A DNA stretch of 64,000 nucleotides from Fasciola hepatica (lineage: Eukaryota > Platyhelminthes > Trematoda > Plagiorchiida > Fasciolidae): positions 4,069,001 through 4,133,000 of the forward strand of contig CANUEZ040000168.1 in assembly GCA_948099385.1 (NCBI GenBank). The letters run 5' to 3'. Position 1 is the stretch's first letter. Every line of letters begins with the position of its first letter. Below are positions 1-11,984 of the stretch, piece after piece. A model generated the notes under the pieces. It made no database searches and was not told the origin of the DNA. It worked only from the letters and a program-made list of their open reading frames with translations. A program made the position numbers and the translations under genes.

Positions 1-820
1 GGATGTAGGGCTCGATACCCGCATGAACTCCACAGCCGGTATCTGAATATGGAGGATTGTGAAGTGGGGTGACGACCTGGTAGTTGACTTCGGAGATGGG
101 CGGTAGCTGTTGATAGTAGCTAAGAGGTTGGTTGGTTGCATGCCTGTTGAGCAGTGCTTACCGGGCCCGGCCACCGCAGTTCCCGGCATATGCATCAGCA
201 GTATTGTCGCAGTCATATCATGAGGCCTCCAGGTAGAAGCACTAGGCTGTAGAGATGGTGTCACTGGTGGATCAGTTGTCTTGTGACTAAACGGGGATGG
301 AGAACCTTTGGGTAGGTTTTTGGAAGACCCTGAACATGCGGGATCGAGTGTTTGATGAGGTCGGTTTTCACTATTTATTCTAGCGGACGTTGTAGGTGTG
401 GAGGCAAGGTGCGCACGTTTTCCTGGTGGTTGGGTTGGTGACACATACGGCGATATGTCCGAGTCTACGGTCCCTGCCGGCGTCATGTGCATCGACGGCA
501 ATGCCGATGCATTTCTTATTGCACACTTGCTGCCCTGGGTTTTCGCCAAAGGTAAACTTCGCCTCATGGGTTTTACAGTAACATTTTGCGATGGCCTTTG
601 GGGCTTGCCGGAAGAAGACTGTGCCGCACTCTGGGATAAATTGCACGAAACGTGCGTGGGATCCTGGGGACTGGACTGGTGAAGGTCCACTGGTGCCGAA
701 GGGGCCACAGGGATAGTAGGTGTAAAGAACGAATACTGAAAATCCTTCCAAATGTTCAACGTGCTTTGTAAATTTGACTATATTTAACATTATCTTGAAA
801 AGCTCGCTCATACACCACAC
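1..820 (-). pseudogene. Possible LINE ORF1-like relic
   Basis: The minus strand is partly open (380-820) and continues as a Pro/Ser/Thr-rich reading frame toward position 1. A Cys-x-Cys followed by a segment resembling the phenylalanine-threonine stretch of the LINE ORF1 at 31000-31200 gives weak similarity, and the Pro/Ser-rich continuation fits the C-terminal part of that ORF1. No frame stays open over the whole interval. It could equally be non-coding sequence with chance openness. The overlapping plus-strand frame at 398-682 has no recognisable domain. Confidence 0.25.
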
Positions 821-939
821 ATTTTCACGTTTGTTTATTCATGTGAGACATTTGAATTTGGCCTTGAACCGTTTGTGACTGTCGTGCTTGAGCCACGGGG
901 CTTTGGACCCTTGGGTTTCACTGTGAAGTCTATTTGGCC
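821..939. other. Short unassigned gap
   Basis: No gene is supported between the LINE-like relic and the LTR-like stretch of BEL copy E. A BEL 5' LTR would be expected here, but the first two thirds of the LTR are not recognisable. Confidence 0.4.
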
Positions 940-1116
940 GCATACTTGAGGTTTGTATATATTTGTACCCTTTTTGAATTCCAATTTAGTACCGTAGAAA
1001 CTAAGAATCAATCTTATTCTGGTTTTGGGATTCATTTGAATTGGCTACGCGTTGCTCGATTTGCGAGAATTGATTTATGGCACTCAAGTAGAACCTGGAC
1101 AAGAAAACTCATTGAA

Positions 1117-2091
1117 AATGCCCAGACGAGGAAGCAAGAACCTTTTGAGACAACAGGAATTAACTCGGCAAGTCTCTGGGGATGGTTTGGGTGTTATTGG
1201 TTCTCTAGCTAAAGCTAAGTTTACTAGTTCTGTCAGTGCTAGGCCATATATCTCTAACCGCGATGAGTTTGCCGATATTAGTACTTATAGAATGAGAGTG
1301 ATAGAATTATAGAACGAGCTGCGGTTAGCCAGAAAGGAACCAGAGCCTCTTAAACAAGGAACTGATCTCAACGAGCCAGCAAAGAGTCCATGTAGTTCAC
1401 GATATCAACATCGAAACGGCACTGTGATCGACGAATATAAACCCGTGAGACTGCCTGAAAACATCGAGGTTTTGGCATCCGATCCGCCGAGAGTGGAGCT
1501 GTCCAATTTCGACGGGCACCCCCAGCAATACTGTATATTCATGAAAAAATTCAAAAATTTTGTTGAGTGCAAAGTTGCAGATCCTGGTCAAAGGTTTTTG
1601 TATTTACTACATTACTGTCGTGGGAGGGCCAAAAGTGCTATCGAAGGCTGCACGATGCTTGATCCACCAATGTGGCACATCAGGGCACGCAGAATCCTAA
1701 ACGATTTGTTTGGACAACCATTCTAGGTGGCCAGAAACCTGATTGATTGTGTTTTATTGGAGGCAAAAATACTGAGGGCAAGGCTAAATTACTGTCACAT
1801 TTGGTGATAGAAATGCAGAATTGCAGTAAAGCACTGGAGCACTTAGGATACCAATCTGATCTGAATGCACTGCACACACAGGAATGCATTGTCCGATGTC
1901 TACCTATTGATTTACAGAGCCGATGGGCAGAGGAAGCTGAAAAAATAAATACGCTTGAGCGAGAATCTACGTCCAACGACTTGTCGGAGTTCATAGGTTA
2001 TCAATTCCGCATCGCCAACAGCGATTTGGACAAGTCGTACGCGAAAGTTGCAGGCTTGCTCGAGCGGAACCAACATCTGCTCAGATTGTAG
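1117..2091 (+). pseudogene. BEL/Pao Gag, broken (copy E)
   Basis: This matches the BEL/Pao Gag type (DUF1759-like), the structural protein that packages element RNA in cytoplasmic particles. Recognisable blocks are VELSNFDGHP, then DPGQRFLYLLHYCRGRA with an AIEGCTMLD segment, then the DLFGQPF motif; all have counterparts in copy C at 58650-58890. The reading frame is cut by a TAG after PYRMRVIEL-like sequence near 1310, a TAG straight after DLFGQPF (1724-1726), and frame changes around 1740-1800. The ATG near 1117 begins a Lys/Arg-rich stretch and is only a guess at the ancestral start. The product is certainly non-functional. Confidence 0.7.
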
Positions 2092-2459
2092 GGAAGGACT
2101 GTAACCAAATCCAGTCTTTGGCTAACGTGCACATACTAAGTCGAGAACCCGAGAGGTCAACTGAAAGTAAGCTATGCAGCTCCCTGCATCGGTTGCCAAA
2201 TTGTCCGACCTTTCGTGGGGTGAGTGTACCCGACCGTTAGTGCGCAGTAAAAAAGATTGGCTCATGCCTAATATGTTTGATCAACTCTCATCGAGCCTCT
2301 GAATGCAGCTTCAGAGTGAAATGTAACCAGGACGGATGCTTGGGTAAACATCACTCGTTACTACATGGCCCTCTCAACAATAGGCCTATTCAGTCGGATG
2401 AACCCAGAATTGTCTGTTCGACGGGACATGATGATTTCAAACCGGCATGATTAAGCATC

Positions 2460-3650
2460 GCACCTGTCGGCTTCGTGACACCTAAAGGACTGAGAAGGGT
2501 CAGTGCATCTTTGGACTCGGGGTTGAATACCTCGCTAATTGCACGCGAGCTTGTAGAAAGCTGTGAACTAGTCGGCGAGCCTACCCCGCTTACTATCAGC
2601 ACGATTGCAGGGGGTCTTGTTAACAATTCCAAGGGGCTGACCCTGAATTGACGCCTTTATCTGGTGAGGGGACCGTAGAAGTTCCGGAAGCTTTTGCAAT
2701 AGACAGCTTGCCAATGAGACCAGTCGACTCTGTTAGATCGATCGCCAAGAGATGGTCTCATCTCAGAGACATAGCGTTCGAAGAAGCGTCTGGCCCCCAG
2801 GTCGACATACTAATTAGATGCGATGTACAAGAGGATCATTGGGTGCTTGAACAGAGCATAGGCAATCGAAAAGAACCATTCGCTACGCGAACGATACTTG
2901 GCTAGAAACTTCTTGGACCCCTGACGAACGGGCTTCAACAATCTGCACCAATAAATTGCTTAACTGTTGCTGAGAGGAGTGCCTCTGTGGAACACAATCA
3001 ACTTTTCGATACTGAATCCAACGGTCCATCTCAGGAAAGCAAAGTTCACTCAAAACAAGATTAGTCTGTGCTTTCGATGGCGAATTCAAAGAGGGTACGC
3101 CACAATGGGCAACACAAAGTTGCTATACCCAAGAGACCACCGTTAATTCACCTACCAAGAAATGGAAAATTTGCCCGGAGGCGTTTGAAATATCTCAAAA
3201 AAGGACATATTCGAGAAGCCCTGCTGAAAGCTGAACACCAGCAGGTCACACAAAGCATCTTGGAATTTGCCAACCCAGTGGCAGTGTGCGGCACCTGGGT
3301 GGTACTGCGTGGCCGACGGTAGAACAAAGTACCTTTTGCGAAAACAAAAAATGCTGAGCTGAATTCAGTATCTCTATACGAACTCAAAATGGCTGCGCCG
3401 GTATTGGGTTTTGAGGTAGCACCAATACCAAAAGAGAACTGTACCACCATCGAACTGAGCCTTGCATATTGGACAGATCCTACAGTTGTGTTACATTACA
3501 GGAAACGGGAGAAACGAAGAGCGTGTTCGAAACATCAGGGAGTTAATCCACTAGCAGCAGGAAACGGCGAGGTAAATGTTGATGATTCGGGCTCGAAACC
3601 ACATACAAAGGACAAAGTAGCTTGCAGATCGCCTTGCTCCGAGTCACTCG
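2460..3650 (+). pseudogene. BEL/Pao Pol remnants: protease, pre-RT, RNase H (copy E)
   Basis: Near 2500 the frame reads LDSGLNTSLI, the BEL aspartic protease signature (the intact copy C has DSGSDTTLV). At 2648-2905 the DUF1758-like region follows, with DILIRCDVQEDHWVLEQ aligning to the copy C segment at about 59960-60020. At 3100-3260 a stretch aligns with the pre-RT linker that starts with a conserved proline-rich motif. At 3460-3490 the RNase H motif WTDPTVVLHY appears (WTDSTTVLHY in copy C). Everything between pre-RT and RNase H, including the RT active site, is deleted. Several stops and frame changes separate the blocks. Confidence 0.6.
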
Positions 3651-3700
3651 GCATTTTATTCCATTTCATACTCGACAACTATTCAACCGGAAGATTTTTT

Positions 3701-4279
3701 CCTGAACAGTTGCAAAATGTACTTAGTTCCAGTTTCTATCCAGCGTGCACATAGGCGAAAAGGAGAAATTCATCAATATTTCACTTGAACAGTTCAAGTG
3801 AGGCTTAATAGCTGTGAGCACATTGCGGAACTATTCTTGTCTTCAAAGAAGAACGTTTATTTACATTTTATACAATATTGTTTGTCACATATTTTTTACA
3901 CAGAAAAACTTTTGAAATACTCTGATAGATGCCAGCATTCGATCAGTTTCCGTGTCAATGTGTGTTTTGATACTGTCCGCCGTACACTTGTTTCCGAAAC
4001 TTATTCATAATCAGAAACCGGTTTCATTTCTTTCGGAAAATTTGGTTCGGTAATTTTATGTAATTTGTAGGTACCTGTACATTTCCGATTTTTTCCATGA
4101 CTTTCAACCTCTCTTGGTGCAAAACTTCTTCGTTGTACCGACGTTTTATTGCAAAACACACACACCTTGTTTGATCGTCAGCACCGCGCAGTACAAAAAA
4201 GACCGACAATAAATCTCTCATTCTGGCACGATCTCATCTTCTGAGTTGGAGTGTCTTGGAATTATATCGGTCAGAACTA
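3701..4279. other. No gene recognised
   Basis: AT-rich sequence between the end of BEL copy E and the probable LTR of Gypsy copy F. A minus-strand open frame at 4024-4221 (65 codons) has no recognisable domain and is treated as chance. Confidence 0.5.
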
Positions 4280-4599
4280 ACTGTGAGAAGCTTCCGCGGC
4301 GTCTCTTGGCACTTCGCTCAATACCATCCTGTTCTGTTCAACGGATGGCTGTCAGACCGGACTGAACTGAAGACATTGGCGGATACTGGCTCTTTGGCGC
4401 TCATTTCCTGATCACAAGAACACTGAACAGCTATGAGTTTGAGTCACACCTTTTGTTTCATTTTAATTCCTAATGTACATACCCTTTTGGCCTTTTTATC
4501 ACCGCACGCTCCTCCACCCATCTTAGTTTGCTAGTGTCGTCTTAGATATTGTTGACAATAATTTAGTGTACCACATAGACAGAGTAGTACGCTACAAAA

Positions 4600-4610
4600 T
4601 TGGTGAGCCC
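4600..4610 (+). promoter_or_regulatory. Primer-binding site, Gypsy copy F
   Basis: TTGGTGAGCCC directly follows the presumed 5' LTR end (CTACAAAA). The same 11 bases follow the 5' LTR of element G. It resembles the tRNA-Trp type PBS (TGGTGACCCC) described for the CsRn1 clade, with one difference; the primer tRNA is inferred, not shown. Confidence 0.55.
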
Positions 4611-4674
4611 ATGTTGTTTTTCCATCCTTTGACACTAGTTTGATTATATTGGTCCAAGTTCCACACGATTCACC

Positions 4675-5565
4675 ATGTCTGACACCGAATCTCTTGACAT
4701 CCATGCGGTTGCTCTGCAACTTCCCGTTTTGGCCCCGACCAACCCTCGAGTGTGGTCTCGACAAATTGGGCCGTATTTACCACTCGACGCATAACCAGTG
4801 AGCGTGTGAAATAATCTGACGTTGTCCATCCGCTTCCCTTTGACATCGCCGTTAACGTGGAAGATCTCCTCGATCCCATTCCATCAGAAGCTCCTTACAC
4901 GAAGCTTAAGGAGGCAGTCATTCATCGCCCAGGAAAATCAGCCGGAAAAATGCTCCGTGAGCTGTTCACGTCGGTGGAGCTCGAAGACCAGACTCCGTCC
5001 CAGCTTATGCGCCACATGCGGTCGCTACTGGCTGGACGTCAAATGGACGACGCCATTTTCAGGGAGATATGGGTTGATAAACTACCTCTCCCGATGCCGC
5101 AGGTCCTGTCAGTGCTGGAGCCCACTACTCCTCCTGACAAAGTTGCACAATAATGGAATGCCATCCGGCCGGTAAACCCTGTGTTCACATGACATCGCCC
5201 GCTGAAACCATTCCCGCACACGAATCTCCTGTGACATTACCGGCACCTGCCGCAGATCGCCGTGGCGATGGTTCTCGCAGTCCTGCTTCCCCATCCCATC
5301 ACTCTCATATCAATAAGGACTTTACGGACCTAAAAGAAACCGCTCGCATGTTGTGCAATCAGGTGTGTGCAATGCGCAACGCACTTTCTACTCATCGATC
5401 TGTGTCCGCCGAAGAACCTCATCGACCTAGATCACGGCCCAGAAACCGCCGATTACAAACCTGGTGTTGGTACCACCGCACATTCAGTTCCCAGGCACGC
5501 AACTGTGATCCTCCTTGTTCGTTCCGCACTTCCATCTCACAGTCAAACGACCAGGCCAGCCAGTA
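4675..5565 (+). pseudogene. Gypsy Gag, broken (copy F)
   Basis: The ATG at 4675 begins a frame equivalent to the Gag of element G, which starts with an MDD-type N-terminus 161 nt after its LTR. A frame change occurs before 4857. From 4857 to 5153 the capsid-like region reads EDQTPSQLMRHMRSLLAG (SLGDQKPSQLLRRMRQLAKG in G). After a stop at 5151-5153, the nucleocapsid part at 5461-5514 has the motif C-W-Y-H then nine residues, C, three residues, C. This C-x2-H-x9-C-x3-C arrangement is a variant of the retroviral CCHC knuckle and is also present in G. Confidence 0.75.
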
Positions 5566-5599
5566 ACGGCGACGACTACAGCTGGCTCTCCACACGAAA

Positions 5600-7464
5600 G
5601 TCGCCTATTCTATATCGTTGACCGATCCAGTGGCCTTCGATTCCTCATTGATACCGACGCCGAGATCACTGTAATCCCCCCACCCAAACATCGTCGTCTA
5701 AAACCATCTCACTTCACACTGCAAGCAGCAAACACAACAACTAATGCGACATTCGACCAACGGTCCATCACTCTTGATTTAGGCCTCCGAAGATCTTTTC
5801 AATGGGTTTTCATCCAGGCGGATGTTTAGATTCCCATTATTGGCGTGGAATTTTTCTCACAATTGGGCCTAACTGTGGACCTCAAAAATCGCAAGCTGGT
5901 GGACATCACAACCAAGCTTTGCGCAGCTGAAATTGGTAAATGCACCAATTCCTAGGGTATTCGGCTGGCGATCCCGCAATCGCCATTTGCTGACATTTTG
6001 AAGGAGTTTCCATCCCTCACTAAACCGTGTCAGTTCGCCGACCCAGTCTCTCGTGCTGTGCATCACCACATCACCACATAGGGCCAACGGGTCCACTTTC
6101 AATCACGCCGACTCAACGCCGACAGACTCCGTATTGCACGCCTTGAATTCGAACATATGATGAATCTTGGCATCATTCGACCATCTTCAAGCCCACGAGC
6201 CTCGCCTTTGCACATGGTTCCAAAATCATCCGGTGATTGGAGACCCTGTGGAGACTACCGTGCTCTCAACAACTTCACCATCCCCGAGAGGTACCCGATC
6301 TAGCACATTCATGATTTTGCACAGAATCTCTCTGGAAAGACAATCTTTTCCAAGGTTGACCTCGTAAAGGCATATCGCCGAATCCCCGTGGCCGAAGGAG
6401 ACATTCCCAAGACAGCCATCACCACACCTTTTGGCCTGTTCGAGTTCATTTGCATGCCATTTGGATTGAGAAACGCTGCTCAGACCTTCCAACGATTCGT
6501 CGACGAAGTGCTTCGAGGTCTATTCTTTGTGTTTGGCTACATCGGCGACATCTTAATTGCCAGCGCCTCTCCATCAGAGCATGCCGTTTATCTGCGTCAA
6601 CTCTTTCAACGTTTCCAACAATACGGACTTGAACTGAACCCTAGTAAATACGTGTTCGGCGTTCCTTCCCTCGACTTTCTCGGGCACCATATCGATCAAA
6701 ACGGTTAGACACCCCTCCCAGATAAGGTATGCAGCATCCTCTCATTTCCTGCACCTCAAACGATCACACAGTTACGACGTTTTTTGGGAATTTTGAACTA
6801 CTACCGTCGCTTCATTCCTCATTGTGTGACCATCGTTTCACCTTTAACCGATCTTCTCAAGTCCAACGTCAAGACGATCGATTTCACTCCCGAGTCCGAG
6901 ACAGCTTTCGCAGAAGCCAAAAAAGCTCTCGCAGATGCCACCATGCTGCACCATCCACATTCGGATCCAAATACTGAGTTAATCCTAACGGCTGATGCAT
7001 CAAATACTGCGGTCGGTACAGTGCTTTACCAAATAGTAGACAACCAATTACAGCATTTAGCGTTCTTCTCGCAAAAGCTCCAGGCGGCATGGACAAGATA
7101 CAGCGCATCTTCTCATGAACTCCTGGCCATTTACTTGTCCATCCGTCATTTCCGCCACCTTTTGGAAGGACGACAATTTCGTGTGCACACTTAGCACAAA
7201 CCCCTGACACACGCACTTCATGCCAAGCCTGACCGACATTCACCCAGAGGCATCCGCTATTTGGATTATATTTCTCAGTTCACAACAGACATCCGCTACG
7301 TGCGTGGAGTTGATATTGCTGTGGCTGATGCCTTACCCAGAACTGACATCAACACGGTGCAGACCAAATTCGATCTTACGGAATTGGCAAACCTCCAGCG
7401 TGATGATACATCCTTGCTCGACACCATCACCATCCACAGACACATCATCAACAATTCCTGTTGA
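5600..7464 (+). pseudogene. Gypsy Pol fragments: protease, RT, RNase H (copy F)
   Basis: The protease reads FLIDTDAEITVIPP near 5640-5680, so the catalytic D-T-G has become D-T-D. RT blocks include a [14 protein letters not shown] start near 6165, [14 protein letters not shown] at about 6230 and [14 protein letters not shown] at 6460-6500. The active-site box is YIGD instead of YIDD (about 6535-6550), a loss of an essential aspartate. From 6784 the RNase H region begins ([13 protein letters not shown]), with ADASNTAVG at about 6990 and LLAIYLSIRHFRHLL near 7120-7160. A TAG replaces the residue after FRVHT (7192). The integrase is absent. Stops occur at 5827, 6706 and elsewhere. Confidence 0.8.
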
Positions 7465-7499
7465 TGAACCACAATCTATCATCACATAAGACACTACAC

Positions 7500-9727
7500 C
7501 AGTGTCTGATCAGAGAAGGGAATGGTAGGCAAGCTGTTTTTAATTTGGATCAGACAGCCTCCTCCAGGTCAACGACGATTTTTTATGAAGGTTTGGCAAC
7601 CAACAATATAAATTTGTTCTGATGGGACAGAGTTATAGAGCCAGGTTTCGGTTATGACAATGATGTTGTAGTCGGATGGTAGTCCTATATCATGAAGAGT
7701 GTCGGTTTTTTCAGTTATGAGCAAGCGTTGATGAGGAGCAAGGCAAGTGCAACCGCATCGTCGTTGCGTGGAATAGGAACAACCATCGGCAGGTGTTGGT
7801 GGCTCAAACCACCAAAATGGTAAACATCTTTAATTGGACCCATAACTTCAAGGTTGTCATGTATAGAAGCGATTGGGTCTAAAGAGGAGTTAGAAGTGAA
7901 GAGCCGGCAGTATGAACAGGGGGTTGTTGGTAAGCCGGCAAGACTAGGTTGGGGGAGGGGTGTTGTCAAGTAATAAATTGGTCATTTGCGAAGGTGGGAT
8001 TCCTGAGGTAATTGAAGCAACCGGGTAGGGGCTGGATGCTCAGGTGATGAGTACTGGCAAGTGAGATGGTAGAAAGTGGTGGTGACTTGGATCAAAGGGG
8101 TACGCGGCGGACGGGTAGCTATCGCTCTGCCAGGACCGACGTAATAACTGTGGTTGTTTGAGCTGGCCCATCCTGTGTTTGGGAAAAAGTTTGCAGCTTG
8201 GCAATCGAGGCCGTTGATTACAGTTCAACTAGGGTTTATTTATTTTCATCATTGGAGGAGAGGGAAATCGGTTACAGAGGTCCGGCGGGAAGTGCTGGCG
8301 CTCGGCCAGATGATTGGAAAACTGTTTCGGCATGCTTGGAGAGTATGATACGTTTGGCCCCGATGCAAGATCACGCTTTACTTGGCGGCCGTTTTCGCCT
8401 GTATTGTTAATTGGATTTGGGAGAACATTGTCGATTATTCGAGGTACCACGCTAATACAGCTAGGCAGGATTGGCTGATTTAGGGTGATGTAGGTTTGTG
8501 TGCTGCTAGCCAAAAGTCATGGATTATTTTGGGTATGCTCGGAGTGATTAGTGAGGGTTCTAAATTGTGCTCTGAGAAGACTTACAGGGGGGGGGGGGGT
8601 TGCGGGAGTAGCCGGAGTAACTAAAGGCCGTGGGGGGAAGCAGAGTTCTGTCGGTTGATGGGACGATTGACTGCATAGTAGATCATGGCTTTTGTGAACG
8701 ATTTGTATCCACCAGGCGGTGGGACATGAGTTAGGGCAGGACGGGCCGTTGGCAGTAGACTTCCCCGAAGTCTTTTTCGGTGTTGAGACGGTGGGCAGTG
8801 GGTTAGCGTAAGCAGCAGCAGGCTCGGATGCACGGAACGTTGGTGGCTCTGTGCTAATTTTAGTTTGGCATGGATGTCGTTGCCGTTTGTGGAAGCCGGG
8901 GTTGATGGTAGAAGGCAGGCCCGTTTACCAGGAGGATGCGCTGGAGATGGGGTGGTGGTCAGGTGTAGGTCAACTAGGGTAGTGCGGGAAACTGGGGGCG
9001 TTAGTATTGCGAGGTGGCTCAACAGGCGGCGAGACGACGCGGCAACTGGTACTTCAGTCACAGGTTGCGTTGGTGAAGCTATGGTACTTTTTAGTGGTCG
9101 AAAAGCCTCCATTTGGAGGGGCGTTTTACCAGGTAATGTTCTGATTCTTTTGAATGGGGTGGCGCTAGTAATGACTTGCCAACTGTTTATGAATTCTCTA
9201 GCTGTTACTTCGTCAGCGAATTGGGACTTCGAAGGTCAGTCACTCAGTTGTGATTTTTTGCGCAACAGAGTGCAATAGCACCTGTGGTGTGCCATGTTGC
9301 AAGCACTCACTATGGCGAATTTGGTTGACGGCAGGAGCAGTCGGCCAGGGATGTTGAAAACTATCGCGTTTTTGACGTTGACTATAGGCTTATGAACTTC
9401 GGTCGCAAATAAGCCCAAGAAACGGCCCGCCATGTCTAAGCTTTGGCGATTAGCTATAGGGGTGGTTTCCGTTATGCTAGGTATAGGGGATATCTTCAAT
9501 AGAATATCATCGATGGACTGGATCTGGTTATACAGGTCCGCCACTTTTTGGTCTACTTTGTTAATCTTCTCATTGACTAATTCATAAACATCAACGAGAG
9601 CTACTGAGCATGGACTGAGTGCAGACTGAGGTTGAGTTTTCTTAGTTTTTCCGAGCCTGACAGTACGAATTGCCTGATTCGCACCCGGGACCCTGGCATG
9701 TTTACGGAGGACCTTCGGAGCTTTCAT
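7500..9727 (-). mobile_element. CR1-like LINE relic, LINE-1 (ORF1 and start of ORF2)
   Basis: Read on the minus strand, ORF1 runs from 9727 to about 7960 in several frames, followed by the first part of ORF2 (7750 to 7500). ORF1 has a coiled-coil-like segment (VNEKINKVDQKVADLYNQI) and the signature CNMAHHRCYC at about 9290, matching CNMAHYRCHC of LINE-5 at about 31005. The middle is Pro/Ser/Thr-rich (8621-9112, 8229-8513). ORF2 begins with an LLINACS segment (LVLINAHS in LINE-5) and continues out of frame with a VITETWL endonuclease motif near 7620. The element is cut at about 7500 by Gypsy copy F. Confidence 0.7.
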
Positions 9728-11984
9728 AAGTAGCTCAAGAGATAATGTGAAGAAGGCGGAGAGGTTATGGGTCAGAAAGTTGAACTTTTTGAGAGTGTGA
9801 AGCTAGGCAGAAAATTATGGGTATTCCTCCTTAGCCTTTCTAGCTAAATCACGGGCGGCTTTGGCTTCATAAACGTAAAACCAAACAAAACTAGGGGCAG
9901 TAGAGGCCTGGTGTAGAGCAACTCTGAGCTATGAGACTTGACAGTCCGCTCCACAGTTTGCATACCACGGGAGCGTGGTCTATTCGACGGTAATTATCAC
10001 GGTCATGCTGCAAACCCTTTCCAAATCAGGATGTGACAACGGAGGTTTTCCAAAGCTGTGGGACTACACCGTCGTTCATGGAGTGCAAACAGTTCAAGTA
10101 ACAACAAAGCCATGTCGGGGCTACGGAAGCTGAAGAAAGCCGGCCTTATTCTGTCTGCCGCAAGTTTTGGTGTGGGTTCAGTCCTGAGCACATATTCGTG
10201 TATTTCAAGTGAAGCAAACTTAATATACGTAAGGGTAGTGCTAGAGGTGACAGGGATGGAAGGCGAGTAAATATGGGCACACAGTTGGGCGAGGAGAATT
10301 GGGAGAAGAACCCTTCAGTGATTAGCATCGGGTGAGTGGATAGCCGTAGAGCCACATACTATAAAACTAGAGTTCAGATCTTATACTCGGCAAACCCAAC
10401 TGTGTTAGAGTACGCTAGGGCGAATGTTTACTGTTTTTTGGGATGCATTTCGGCGGAGCAACTGAGCTAGAGGCTAGTACCAATAAAAAGTGATAATGTT
10501 AGCAATAATAACAGTAATGGCATATCCCTCGATTGCGGCCGAGACGCGCATAAGACGATCATGACCGGAGTATACAGTGTCGCTCAGTGAGATAGGGAAT
10601 CACAACATTAAAAGGGAGGAGTCGGCCACCTAAGCATATCAGAGATTAAGAGTGGGTCGGGTTTAGATGAACTTAATTGCCAAAGCTTACCGCGGTAGAA
10701 GTATGACCCTTTAGATTCCCCGTTGATACATTTTAGAGTATGGGATTCTTTAGATTGTTGAGATTTTGCGCTGCAAGCTTGGCTGCTTGCGTTCATTTCT
10801 CGATGTTCTTGTGGTCCTGAGCTGAGTGAGTGGAGTGGAGATTAAACTGATGCCATTTAGGTAGCTAATCATGTTGGCATAAAAAGAGTGGATTGCAGTT
10901 TGGGTTTCGGAGACCAGGAAGAGTGAGTCATAGACCCCAGAGCGAATCATTCCTGGCCAAAGATCTCTACTACAGTGGCCATAAGTTTTTGATGGCATCA
11001 TTAGAATGGGGGTTGCTGAGGAGGAACTTGGATGTATACGTGACTTGTGATCTCTACCTGAGAACAGTGGAGCTACTTGCTTTTGGACGCCAGGCTAGGT
11101 AAACTTAGAGATTCGCTCAAGGATGTTCCACCCTCTGATGGATGTGTCTATTTGTTGAGTCCAGCTCCCGCTTAGGATATATAAAGTGAAACCAGTTAGA
11201 GCAGGAAACTCGTTTCTGGGGGCCAGTTAGTCTGGGGTGGTTGAAGTCAGCTGCAGCGGGCTCTGCACCCACAGGGTGGTCCGGGGCTGCGTCAAACGCA
11301 TCAACAGGGGTGTTAGTAGCAGTTGTCAATAGTCCGGGAAAATTGCAAACAGATCCCGAAAACATTGCATGGCAGAGATGGTATTTACTTGTAACCAAAT
11401 AATCCGTCTGCCTGTTCCGGGGTTGGGCGCCTTGAGGCAGTTGTCGAGTAAGTACAGCGAATATAGACATTGCTCCCACCACTTCTTCTGGATTGGCGAG
11501 AGCTGGGGAAACTGGTATCAGATGACGCTTATACGATCTGAATGGGACTTCTCAGATAGCCATGTCTCTGTGACTAGGATAACGGTAGATAACGCTGAGG
11601 TCCTCAGTTGAGGAATTTTTCTGGTAATGATCGGCCGTTGATGGGAATGAGTAATAGCTGGTTAACTGTGCTGAAGGCGTGAGCATGTGAGTCACTCAGT
11701 ATAAAATGAGGGGTCCAGGTGCAGTCGGGCGAAGAACCGAAGATATAGGTCGTAGTGAGTTTGACACGGGGATAACAGAGTGCAAAGTGCTTGAAAGTAG
11801 GGCGTGGGCTGGACGGCTGTTTTTATGTTTAGACGGAGAGGGGCGTTTTGGGCTCTGGTACCTCGTTATGCCAAGAAGCAGAGTAGGTGAAAACATTAAA
11901 GTGGAAGGATTGGGTAGGTTGACGGAGGTTTTCAAATAATGGAAGCTGGAAGGACCGGTTGTAGGCAAGAAAGCCAGATGAGAT
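9728..11984 (-). mobile_element. CR1-like LINE relic, LINE-2 (endonuclease and start of RT)
   Basis: Minus-strand blocks follow LINE-5 ORF2 in order. A VILVTETWLSEK endonuclease segment is near 11600. VDAFDAAPDHPVGAE then the DFN box is at about 11290-11240. The linker SETQTAIHSFYANMISYL is near 10900. PRIRPAFFSFRSPDMALLLLE-type RT start is at 10090-10150, and the DNYRRIDHAPVVCKLW segment at about 9960-10000. The RT then ends near 9930. Stops and frame changes are frequent. Its upstream side is cut at 11985 by the 5' LTR of BEL copy A. A short AATAATAACAGT run at 10500-10520 interrupts the linker and may be a further small insertion. Confidence 0.65.

Larger units (their letters stand above)
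940..3700 (+). mobile_element. Decayed BEL/Pao retrotransposon, copy E
   Basis: The order is LTR tail (about 940-1080), gag (1117-2091), aspartic protease and pre-RT region (2460-3330), then directly an RNase H remnant (3354-3650). The RT core, most of RNase H and the integrase are missing, so the copy has large internal deletions as well as stops and frameshifts. The tail at 940-1080 shares the TTGAGGTTTGTAT block and the GGCTACGCGTTG block with the better preserved LTRs at 51805-52180 and 21374-21743. This is the oldest-looking BEL copy in the window. The 3' limit is uncertain because no 3' LTR is seen. Confidence 0.65.
4280..7464 (+). mobile_element. Decayed Ty3/Gypsy element, CsRn1-like, copy F
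   Basis: The order is a probable 5' LTR (about 4280-4599, start uncertain), PBS-like TTGGTGAGCCC at 4600-4610, gag (4675-5540), protease (5600-5830), RT (6120-6710) and RNase H (6780-7464). The PBS is the same as in the intact element G (42401-42411), and the Gag zinc motif is shared, so F and G belong to one clade. There is no integrase or 3' LTR: the element stops at about 7464 and LINE-1 sequence begins at about 7500. Multiple stops and frame changes make it a dead copy. Confidence 0.8.

Noticed and set aside
398..820. Overlapping open frames on both strands as a host gene
   Set aside because: No domain in either frame; the minus frame is only weakly like LINE ORF1. No splice structure was found.
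10490..10525. A further LINE (TTA)n tail inside LINE-2
   Set aside because: Only a short AATAATAACAGT run with loose flank similarity to the LINE 3' end; not enough to call an element.
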